Source of the DNA: Candidatus Zixiibacteriota bacterium
GTDB taxonomy: Bacteria; Zixibacteria; MSB-5A5; SM1-73
DNA: 21,839 bases
Direction: 5' to 3'
NCBI GenBank assembly: GCA_029933635.1
Contig: JAOZNS010000019.1
Location: 1-21,839 of the forward strand
Every line of letters begins with the position of its first letter. Position 1 is the stretch's first letter. The notes under the pieces were generated by a model, which was not told the DNA's origin, did no database searches, and worked only from the letters and a program-made list of their open reading frames with translations. The position numbers were made by a program, and so were the translations under genes. Below, in pieces: positions 7,017 through 12,857 of the stretch.

Positions 7017-7484
7017 TCAAGGTTCGAAGAGCTTTTCCAGCTCCTCTATGGGAACTATCTTCACCTCTTTCAAGCCCAGCTCTTTTCTCCTCCTGTCCGA
7101 TAACGACGTTATCTTCACCGTCCGGCCGGTGGCTTTCACACTATTCACCAGTTCTCTTACCTCAGGGACGCTGGTCACTTTTTCAAAACAGATGTTCTTC
7201 AGGGCAATGATTACCTCCACCGGTCTGACCGCCTGGGGGCATCTCTCATAACAGGTATAACAATTGGTGCAATTCCAGATGGGCGAATCTTCTCCGGTGA
7301 GAGCATCTTCGTTTCCCAAAAGTGCCTGCAGAAGTATCTCTCTGGGATTGAAATCTTCCGAATACATGGCTGCCGGACAATCGCCGACGCAAGCACCACA
7401 TTGGTAGCAAAAGTTGTGAGCCTCCCCTCCCAGGGTGGAGTTTAATTTTTCTCTGAACCGGTAATTTATTGATTTTATCTGCAT
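7017..7484 (-). CDS. hdrC: Heterodisulfide reductase subunit C-like ferredoxin (HdrC)
   Basis: 155 aa with two ferredoxin motifs, Cys26-x2-Cys29-x2-Cys32-x3-Cys36-Pro and Cys72-x2-Cys75-x2-Cys78-x3-Cys82-Pro, separated by a helical linker with NPREILLQALLG. This arrangement and length are characteristic of HdrC, which passes electrons between a donor subunit and HdrB through two [4Fe-4S] clusters. The C-terminal 70 residues carry no cluster. It is divergent to korD across about 115 bp, so the two operons share a regulatory region, which supports a link in electron transfer (inference). I see no strong promoter on this strand. Family call firm; complex partners unknown. Confidence 0.92.
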   Translation of the reverse strand: MQIKSINYRFREKLNSTLGGEAHNFCYQCGACVGDCPAAMYSEDFNPREILLQALLGNEDALTGEDSPIWNCTNCYTCYERCPQAVRPVEVIIALKNICFEKVTSVPEVRELVNSVKATGRTVKITSLSDRRRKELGLKEVKIVPIEELEKLFEP

Positions 7485-7524
7485 GAGCTGTTAGTGAAAA
7501 AGGTCACAAACTTTTTGCAAAAAA

Positions 7525-7572
7525 CTTGACTTTGTCCGTATAAAATTTATTATATATACTCATAAAGTCAAG
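7525..7572. promoter_or_regulatory. Spaced inverted repeat around the kor promoter (candidate operator)
   Basis: CTTGACTTT (7525-7533) and AAAGTCAAG (7564-7572) are perfect inverted copies with 30 bases between them. The left arm contains the -35 box and the right arm lies just past the expected transcription start, so a regulator bound to both would cover the promoter. The distance between arm centres is 39 bp. Alternatively the arms are only partly functional and one of them is just the -35 element. Confidence 0.35.
7526..7553 (+). promoter_or_regulatory. Probable sigma70-type promoter of korDABC-ndk-citrate synthase
   Basis: TTGACT at 7526-7531, a 16-base spacer and TATTAT at 7548-7553, in AT-rich DNA just upstream of korD. 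The start of transcription would fall near 7560, about 40 bases before the preferred korD start codon. It is the best promoter match in the hdrC-korD gap. Confidence 0.5.
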
Positions 7573-7600
7573 CTCAAATTTGATAGGCGGAAGAATCAAA

Positions 7601-7855
7601 TTGGTAAACCAAGTGATTAAGGCTGAAAGATTAACCGAGGAGAAGGTTCATGTATTCGAGGCTTGGTGCAAAAGGTGCGGAATCTGTGTGGCTTTCTGTC
7701 CTACGGGAGCTTTGACATCAGACAAAGAGGGTTTGCCGATCTTAACCTATCCAGAGAAATGCACCCAGTGCGGCATGTGTGAGCTGAGATGTCCTGATTT
7801 CGCTATCGCGGTCCGACCACGAGATAAAAAAGAAACAAAAAAAGATACTTCTTAA
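7601..7855 (+). CDS. korD: 2-oxoacid:ferredoxin oxidoreductase delta subunit (2x[4Fe-4S] ferredoxin)
   Basis: 84 aa from TTG at 7601, chosen because GGCGGAAG lies just upstream; a TTG at 7580 would add seven residues but has no Shine-Dalgarno. Two ferredoxin motifs: Cys23-x2-Cys26-x2-Cys29-x3-Cys33-Pro and Cys54-x2-Cys57-x2-Cys60-x3-Cys64-Pro. The delta subunit takes electrons from the TPP-containing beta subunit and passes them to free ferredoxin. It is the first gene of a D-A-B-C set and ends 9 bp before korA. The lysine-rich tail (KKETKKDTS) is not part of the fold. Confidence 0.9.
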   Translation: MVNQVIKAERLTEEKVHVFEAWCKRCGICVAFCPTGALTSDKEGLPILTYPEKCTQCGMCELRCPDFAIAVRPRDKKETKKDTS

Positions 7856-7864
7856 GGAAAGCAG

Positions 7865-9013
7865 ATGCAAAGTTCTTCTGTGCCAAAGAAGGAGAGATTG
7901 ATTCAGGGAAACCGTGCTTGCGCCGAGGGTGCCATAGCAGCTGGATGTCGTTTCTTTGCCGGGTATCCCATCACTCCCTCCACCGAAATCGCTGAGTTTT
8001 TAGCCAGGGAGTTGCCCAGGGTGGGCGGAAAATTTATCCAGATGGAGGATGAGATCGGCAGCTTAGCCGCAGTGCTTGGAGCATCGGTGGCAGGGGTGAA
8101 GTCGATGACCGCCACCAGCGGTCCGGGGTTCTCTCTTATGCAGGAACACATAGGTTATGCATACATGGCTGAAGTGCCCTGTGTGATTGTGGATGTGCAG
8201 AGGGGAGGGCCTTCCACCGGCTTGCCCACCAAAGTTTCTCAATCAGATACCATGCAAGCACGCTGGGGAACCCATGGGGATTACCAGGCCATAGCCTTAG
8301 CTCCCTCTTCGGTGGCGGAGTGTTTTGATTTTACCATTCGAGCCTTTAATCTCTCGGAAAAATATCGGACCCCGGTGATCCTTTTGATGGACGAAGTGAT
8401 AGGTCATATGCGGGAGAAAGTTACCTTCCCATCGACCGAAAAGATAAAGATAATAAACCGAATGAAGCCAACGGTTCCACCGGAATGGTATCAGCATTTT
8501 GAGATAAATCCACATTTCGTTTCTCCCATGGCCAGCTTTGGGGAAGGTTACAGATTCAACATCACCGGTTTGACCCACAATCCGGAAGGATTCCCCACAT
8601 CCAGACCAACGGTTATTCAGGAAAAGTTAGAAAAATTAAAAAATAAAATTATGCATAACTTGAACGATATCGTCCAGATTAGGGAAGAGTTTATGGAGGA
8701 CGCCAACTTAGCCATCTTCGCCTATGGGAGCGTAGCTCGGGCCGCCAGACAAGCAGTTCGCATGGCGCGAGAAAAAAGAATCAAGGCAGGAGTGATCCAA
8801 CCCTTAACCATATGGCCTTTCCCGGACGTTTACATGGAGCACATGATGGAACAACTGGACTTAATCATCGTGGCTGAGCTCAATCAAGGACAGCTGATAG
8901 GTGAGGTAATGAGGGTCAACCGTGGTAAGACTCGAGTGCGAGGTCTTAATCGCTACGATTCCGAATTGATCACCCCGGAGCAGATCTTCCAAAAGATCAG
9001 GGAGGAAAAATAG
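7865..9013 (+). CDS. korA: 2-oxoglutarate:ferredoxin oxidoreductase alpha subunit
   Basis: 382 aa with AAGGAAAG before the ATG. The N-terminal pyrimidine-binding domain shows RACAEGAIAAGCRFFAGYPITPSTE (near residues 18-42), in which the YPITPST loop contacts TPP and substrate, then MEDEIGSLAAVLGAS and TATSGPGFSLMQE. A central linker follows, and a C-terminal domain with FAYGSVARAARQAV and ITPEQI. It lacks a fused gamma domain, consistent with the separate korC downstream. The enzyme converts 2-oxoglutarate plus CoA to succinyl-CoA, CO2 and reduced ferredoxin, or runs in reverse in reductive carbon fixation. The choice of 2-oxoglutarate over other 2-oxoacids rests on subfamily resemblance and the citrate synthase gene in the same unit. 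Confidence 0.9.
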   Translation: MQSSSVPKKERLIQGNRACAEGAIAAGCRFFAGYPITPSTEIAEFLARELPRVGGKFIQMEDEIGSLAAVLGASVAGVKSMTATSGPGFSLMQEHIGYAYMAEVPCVIVDVQRGGPSTGLPTKVSQSDTMQARWGTHGDYQAIALAPSSVAECFDFTIRAFNLSEKYRTPVILLMDEVIGHMREKVTFPSTEKIKIINRMKPTVPPEWYQHFEINPHFVSPMASFGEGYRFNITGLTHNPEGFPTSRPTVIQEKLEKLKNKIMHNLNDIVQIREEFMEDANLAIFAYGSVARAARQAVRMAREKRIKAGVIQPLTIWPFPDVYMEHMMEQLDLIIVAELNQGQLIGEVMRVNRGKTRVRGLNRYDSELITPEQIFQKIREEK

Positions 9014-9014
9014 A

Positions 9015-9845
9015 TTGGCTTTGTTCTCTAAAAAGACTCACCAATATCTGAGAACCAAAAAGAAATTTCCCAACGTTTGGTGTGCCGGTTGTGGGATAGG
9101 GACAGTTATGGGGGCAATCATTCGAGCTATAGACAGCCTGAAGCTTTCCAGAGATGAGGTGGTGATGATTTCAGGCATCGGCTGTTCCAGTCGCATGCCG
9201 GTATATGTGGATTTTAACACCCTCCATACCACTCATGGCCGACCCTTAGCTTTTGCTACCGGGGTGAAGTTAGCCCAACCTAACTTGAAGGTTCTGGTGA
9301 TAACCGGGGATGGGGATGCTTTAGCCATCGGGGGGAATCATTTCATCCATGCCTGCCGACGTAACATCGATCTGACCACCGTTTTGATCAACAACTATAC
9401 CTATGGCATGACCGGCGGACAGGTGGCTCCTACCACACCTTTCATGAAAATCGGCACCACCGCTCCATATGGAAACAGGGAGAGGGGATTCGACATAGCA
9501 AAATTAGCTATTGCCGCAGGCGCAGTCTTTGTAGCCCGAGGCACCGTATACCACGTGGTGCAACTACAAAAGCTGATCGAGCAGGCTATCCTAAAAAAAG
9601 GGTTCTCCTTGGTGGAAGCAATTAGTCAGTGTCCAGTCCTATATGGAAGGTTGAACCGAGAGGGTGGAGCGGTGGAGATGTTGAAATGGCAAAAGAGTCA
9701 TGCCATTCCCATCAGTGCGGCTGGAAAAGTCCCTCCGGAGAAACTGAGAGATAAATTTCTCACCGGAATTTTGTGGAACATAGATTTTCCAGAATATTGT
9801 AAGGAATATGATAAAGTCATTGCTCAGGCTCAAGGTAAGATGTAA
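9015..9845 (+). CDS. korB: 2-oxoglutarate:ferredoxin oxidoreductase beta subunit (TPP-binding)
   Basis: 276 aa. The TTG start at 9015 is supported by GGGAGGAAAA seven bases upstream and by the one-base gap after the korA stop. Cluster ligands: Cys23-x2-Cys26, Cys57 (GIGCSS) and Cys206 (SQCP). TPP and Mg binding: GDGD at 98-101, NN at 126-127 and YGMTGGQ at 130-136. HTTHGRPLAFATG is the usual substrate-side loop. This subunit carries out decarboxylation at TPP and the first electron transfer. All expected catalytic and cluster residues are present. A 39-bp gap with a small dyad separates it from korC. Confidence 0.93.
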   Translation: MALFSKKTHQYLRTKKKFPNVWCAGCGIGTVMGAIIRAIDSLKLSRDEVVMISGIGCSSRMPVYVDFNTLHTTHGRPLAFATGVKLAQPNLKVLVITGDGDALAIGGNHFIHACRRNIDLTTVLINNYTYGMTGGQVAPTTPFMKIGTTAPYGNRERGFDIAKLAIAAGAVFVARGTVYHVVQLQKLIEQAILKKGFSLVEAISQCPVLYGRLNREGGAVEMLKWQKSHAIPISAAGKVPPEKLRDKFLTGILWNIDFPEYCKEYDKVIAQAQGKM

Positions 9846-9865
9846 ATATCACCGTATAAGGTGAA
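9846..9865. repeat. Small dyad in the korB-korC gap, paired with one at 10493-10517
   Basis: ATATCACC then AGGTGAA, with TCACC/GGTGA able to pair around a six-base loop. The same two words occur in the gap after korC with a longer loop, so this is either a conserved intercistronic hairpin or coincidence. It starts inside the korB stop region. Confidence 0.3.
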
Positions 9866-9884
9866 AAAACCAGACAGCTAAAGG

Positions 9885-10475
9885 ATGAACAAAAGCAAGA
9901 AGAAGACTCCCTCAGAGAATGAAGCCAGATATGAGATCAGGCTTTCCGGATCCGGAGGACAGGGAATGATCTTTGCGGGAACTGTTCTGGCTGAAGCCAT
10001 AGGAGTGGAGGATGGTAAGAACGTATGTCAGACCCAGAGCTATGGTCCAGAGGCCCGGGGAGGTGCCTCAAGATCGGACCTGGTGGTAAGCTCCGGTGAA
10101 ATCTATTATCCCAAGCCTCTAAAGTTGGATCTGCTTTTAGCTTTAACCCAAGAATCATGCGATACCTATTTCCCTGCCTTAAAGGAAGAGGGGATCTTGA
10201 TCGTCGATTCTGGCTTAGTCACCCAGCTTCCGGATCACAATGTGCAGGGTTTCCCATTCACTCAGATCGCGCGGGACCAGCTGGGCACCACTATGGTAGC
10301 CAATATGATCGCCTTAGGTGCAATCTCAGCCTTAACCAAGATAGTTTCGAAAAAGGGATTGCTGGAGGCGATTAAGAGGAGAGCTCCCAAAGGAACCGCG
10401 GAGAAAAACTTAAAGGCCGCTGAGATTGGGTTCAGATTGGTCCATAGGAAAAAAAGCCGAAGGAAACGGAGGTAA
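9885..10475 (+). CDS. korC: 2-oxoglutarate:ferredoxin oxidoreductase gamma subunit
   Basis: 196 aa, starting at ATG 9885 with AAAGG close upstream. The family signature is intact: RLSGSGGQGMIFAGTVLAEA near residues 24-43, then QSYGPEARGGASRSDLVVS, and later ANMIALGAIS. In these enzymes the gamma domain contributes to CoA binding and assembly and has no cofactor of its own. The first 20 and last 10 residues are lysine/arginine-rich extensions (MNKSKKK, KKSRRKRR) not seen in the paralogue at 15451-15981. It is the last subunit of the D-A-B-C set. Confidence 0.9.
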   Translation: MNKSKKKTPSENEARYEIRLSGSGGQGMIFAGTVLAEAIGVEDGKNVCQTQSYGPEARGGASRSDLVVSSGEIYYPKPLKLDLLLALTQESCDTYFPALKEEGILIVDSGLVTQLPDHNVQGFPFTQIARDQLGTTMVANMIALGAISALTKIVSKKGLLEAIKRRAPKGTAEKNLKAAEIGFRLVHRKKSRRKRR

Positions 10476-10492
10476 GTCCCAGCAGGTTTGAG

Positions 10493-10517
10493 ATATCACC
10501 TTTCTGCATGAGGTGAA
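10493..10517. repeat. Small dyad in the korC-ndk gap
   Basis: ATATCACC at 10493-10500 and AGGTGAA at 10511-10517, a 6-bp stem (TCACCT/AGGTGA) with a nine-base loop, matching the words at 9846-9865. No T-tract follows, so it should not stop transcription into ndk. Confidence 0.3.
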
Positions 10518-10561
10518 GTCAGAAAATTTCATCTTCTTTTGATGGAGGAACAGACCGAGAG

Positions 10562-10975
10562 TTGGAAAAGACCTTCTTGATGATCAAACCGGATGCGGTG
10601 CGAAAAAACCTGATCGGGGAAATCTTAATGAGGGTGGAGGATGCTGGTTTCAAAATAGTGGAGCTGAAGATGGTTAAATTGTCGCCGTCTCGGGCTAAAA
10701 AGTTTTACCAGGTTCATAGAAACAAACCGTTTTTTGAAGATCTGATAAAGTTCGTCTCCTCGGGTAAGGTGGTGGTGGTTTTATTAACCAGAAGGAACGC
10801 CATAAGAAAACTGAGGGAGCTGGTGGGAATCACCGATCCCAAGAAGGCAAGGAGAGGAACCATCCGTGGTGATTTAGCCTCAGATGTGACCCAAAATGCT
10901 GTGCATGCCTCAGATTCTGCCAAAAGCTTTAGATTCGAATCAGAACTTTTTTTTAAAACCAAACTTGTGAAATAA
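10562..10975 (+). CDS. ndk: Nucleoside diphosphate kinase
   Basis: 137 aa, the normal bacterial length. The TTG start at 10562 follows GGAGGA by 12 bases; it gives the conserved N-terminus EKTFLMIKPDAV. The active-site histidine, which becomes phosphorylated, is His115 in NAVHASDS, and RGTIRGDLASD precedes it. It transfers phosphate among NTPs and NDPs. Between korC (86 bp) and citrate synthase (27 bp) on the same strand, it could recycle GTP or ATP from succinyl-CoA synthetase (inference). Nothing is missing from the catalytic core. Confidence 0.96.
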   Translation: MEKTFLMIKPDAVRKNLIGEILMRVEDAGFKIVELKMVKLSPSRAKKFYQVHRNKPFFEDLIKFVSSGKVVVVLLTRRNAIRKLRELVGITDPKKARRGTIRGDLASDVTQNAVHASDSAKSFRFESELFFKTKLVK

Positions 10976-11002
10976 TTCACATTAACAGACGGGAGGAATA
11001 AA

Positions 11003-12307
11003 ATGTCATTAAAAGAGAAGCTCGCCCAAAAGATTCCCCAGTTAAGAGAGGAGATCAAGACCCTGGTTAAAGATCATGGCGAAAAGGTTCTCTCGGAAGC
11101 AACCGTCCGGCAGGCCTATGGTGGTATGCGTGGGATAAAATGTATGGTCTGGGAGACATCGCTTTTAGACCCGATAGAGGGAATAAGATTTCGGGGATAC
11201 AGCATCCCTGAGTTGCGCCAGAAGCTTCCCAAGGCGCGCGGTGGAGAAGAACCTCTCCCCGAAGGGATCTTTTGGTTGCTTTTAACCGGTGAACTTCCCT
11301 CCAGCAAAGAGGTCAAAGAGGTCACCGGCGAATGGCATAAAAGAGAAGAGGTGCCTCAAAACACTTGGAAGATCTTGAAAACTTTGCCCACCGACATGCA
11401 TCCTATGACCCAGTTTTCCATTGCGATTTTGTCCTTACAGCCCACCTCCGAGTTTGCGAAAAAGTATAACGAGGGGATTCCAAAAACTGAATACTGGGAT
11501 CCCATGTATGAGGATGTGATGAACCTATTGGCAAAACTTCCTGCGATCGCCGCCTATATATACCGGCGGACTTACAAGGATGGGAAAAGGATCCGACCCG
11601 TCAAGAGGCTGGATTGGGGCGCAAACTTTGCTCACATGATGGGCATAGACAATCCTGAATATTATGAATTGATGAGACTTTATCTGGTTTTGCATTGTGA
11701 CCATGAAGGAGGAAACGTCAGCGCACATACCACTCATTTGGTTGGCTCCGCTTTGTCAGACGCATTTTATGCCCTCTCTGCAGGAATGAATGGTCTGGCA
11801 GGACCTTTACATGGCTTGGCAAATCAGGAAGTCCTGCGCTGGATTCAAAACTTGATGCAAAAATTGGGTGGAAGGGTTCCCACAAAAGAGGAGCTCTCCA
11901 AGGCTTTGTGGGATACCTTAAATAAAGGACAGGTTATTCCAGGATATGGTCATGCGGTGCTGAGACGGACAGATCCCAGATATACCGCTCAGCGGGAGTT
12001 TGCCCTGAAACATATGCCAGAGGACCAGCTTTTTAAACTGGTCAGCCTTATATATGAAACTGCTCCCGATATCCTTAAAGAGCATGGGAAAGCCAAAAAT
12101 CCATGGCCCAACGTGGATGCGCATTCAGGAGTTCTGCAGTGGCATTATGGGGTCAGAGAATATGATTTTTACACCGTGCTGTTCGGGGTTTCTCGCTCAA
12201 TGGGGGTTTTAGCCCAGCTGATCTGGGACCGAGCCTTGGGTCTGGCCATCGAGAGACCCAAAAGCGTAACGACCGAATGGATCAAACAAGAGGTAGGAAA
12301 GATGTAG
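11003..12307 (+). CDS. gltA: Citrate synthase, eukaryote-like (mitochondrial) type
   Basis: 434 aa with a strong Shine-Dalgarno (GGGAGGAATAAA then ATG). It condenses oxaloacetate and acetyl-CoA to citrate. The sequence is of the mitochondrial type: GLAGPLHGLANQEVL, IPGYGHAVLRRTDPRYT and NVDAHSGVLQWHYG. The catalytic triad is His270, His317 and Asp372, with spacing close to pig His274, His320 and Asp375. Eukaryote-like citrate synthases are documented in some anaerobes such as Geobacteraceae. The gene is the last of the kor-ndk unit and a terminator follows. In anaerobes with 2-oxoglutarate:ferredoxin oxidoreductase it may run oxidatively or, under high CO2, in reverse; the sequence cannot decide. 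Confidence 0.95.
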   Translation: MSLKEKLAQKIPQLREEIKTLVKDHGEKVLSEATVRQAYGGMRGIKCMVWETSLLDPIEGIRFRGYSIPELRQKLPKARGGEEPLPEGIFWLLLTGELPSSKEVKEVTGEWHKREEVPQNTWKILKTLPTDMHPMTQFSIAILSLQPTSEFAKKYNEGIPKTEYWDPMYEDVMNLLAKLPAIAAYIYRRTYKDGKRIRPVKRLDWGANFAHMMGIDNPEYYELMRLYLVLHCDHEGGNVSAHTTHLVGSALSDAFYALSAGMNGLAGPLHGLANQEVLRWIQNLMQKLGGRVPTKEELSKALWDTLNKGQVIPGYGHAVLRRTDPRYTAQREFALKHMPEDQLFKLVSLIYETAPDILKEHGKAKNPWPNVDAHSGVLQWHYGVREYDFYTVLFGVSRSMGVLAQLIWDRALGLAIERPKSVTTEWIKQEVGKM

Positions 12308-12372
12308 CTTTTATTGTTGCTTCATAGTTTACGGTTTGTAGCTTTCTTTTACCACGAACCAAGAACATTGTT

Positions 12373-12403
12373 GTTGCGGGGTGCCCTCACCCCGCAACTT
12401 TTT
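12373..12403 (+). terminator. Intrinsic terminator after citrate synthase
   Basis: Perfect 11-bp stem GTTGCGGGGTG / CACCCCGCAAC with loop CCCT, followed directly by TTTTT (12399-12403). It ends the kor-ndk-citrate synthase unit, 66 bases past the stop codon. Confidence 0.9.
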
Positions 12404-12626
12404 ATTCAAATCATGAAGGGAGCCACTTTACTGTGAGACTATCACGGAGAGGTCAGAAACTCGCATTTAAACTCCTAAGTTTCTATATCAGCCCAAAAAT
12501 TTTCTCTGAACCAAAAAGCTGGATAGTTTAAATATTTTATGACTCCTTCACCTAAGGGAATACTGCCTTTCTATTTATTGGGTAAATTCTTTTGTGTAAA
12601 ATTTAGTTTTGACAGATAAGATGAAA

Positions 12627-12669
12627 GGGCATATCCATTTAGAAAAAGAGAAGAAAGGAGGATATGCCC
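12627..12669. repeat. Inverted repeat around a ribosome binding site
   Basis: GGGCATATCC (12627-12636) and GGATATGCCC (12660-12669), a perfect 10-bp stem with a 23-base loop. The right arm overlaps the end of AGGAGG and runs up to one base before the ATG of a 20-codon ORF, so the hairpin could mask that ribosome binding site. TTGACA lies at 12609-12614. Confidence 0.5.
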
Positions 12670-12670
12670 T

Positions 12671-12733
12671 ATGCGAGAGATGAATTTCTCAGAAAGTAAT
12701 TTAAGGAATCGTTGGTTTGGAGTCAAGAGTTAA
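12671..12733 (+). pseudogene. 20-codon ORF with strong ribosome binding site; possible remnant of a longer gene
   Basis: It encodes MREMNFSESNLRNRWFGVKS. An AGGAGG is well placed, and the peptide ends abruptly in a way that suggests a decayed or deleted gene, perhaps an insertion-sequence transposase. I cannot name the family from 20 residues. It could also be a leader peptide for the peptidase gene downstream. Confidence 0.25.
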
Positions 12734-12748
12734 ATCATAAAATTTTGC

Positions 12749-12776
12749 TTGCAAAATTCGGGTTTCTGGCTATATT
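12749..12776 (+). promoter_or_regulatory. Possible promoter of the C25 peptidase gene
   Basis: TTGCAA at 12749-12754, a 16-base spacer and TATATT at 12771-12776. The -35 word overlaps a short palindrome (12741-12758). The start codon at 12858 would then have a leader of about 75 bases. Confidence 0.35.
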
Positions 12777-12857
12777 GTGAATGAGCGAATAAACATTGTA
12801 AAATCGACTCTTCTGCCAATAACTTGCTACACTCACTCTTTCAAAAAGGAGCGCCCA

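Larger units (their letters stand above)
12404..12857. other. Non-coding stretch of about 450 bp with a possible insertion-sequence scar
   Basis: No full gene. It holds a 10-bp inverted repeat (12627-12669), a 20-codon ORF with a good Shine-Dalgarno that stops abruptly (12671-12733), a palindrome AATTTTGC-TT-GCAAAATT at 12741-12758, and a likely promoter for the peptidase gene. The rest is AT-rich without recognisable structure. Confidence 0.5.

Noticed and set aside
6625..7251. 208-codon plus-strand ORF across hdrB and hdrC
   Set aside because: It overlaps two well-supported genes with intact cysteine motifs and crosses the structured gap between them.
12777..12857. Upstream GTG start for the C25 peptidase
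   Set aside because: It would put 27 polar residues before a clear signal peptide; ATG 12858 has AAGGAG just upstream.
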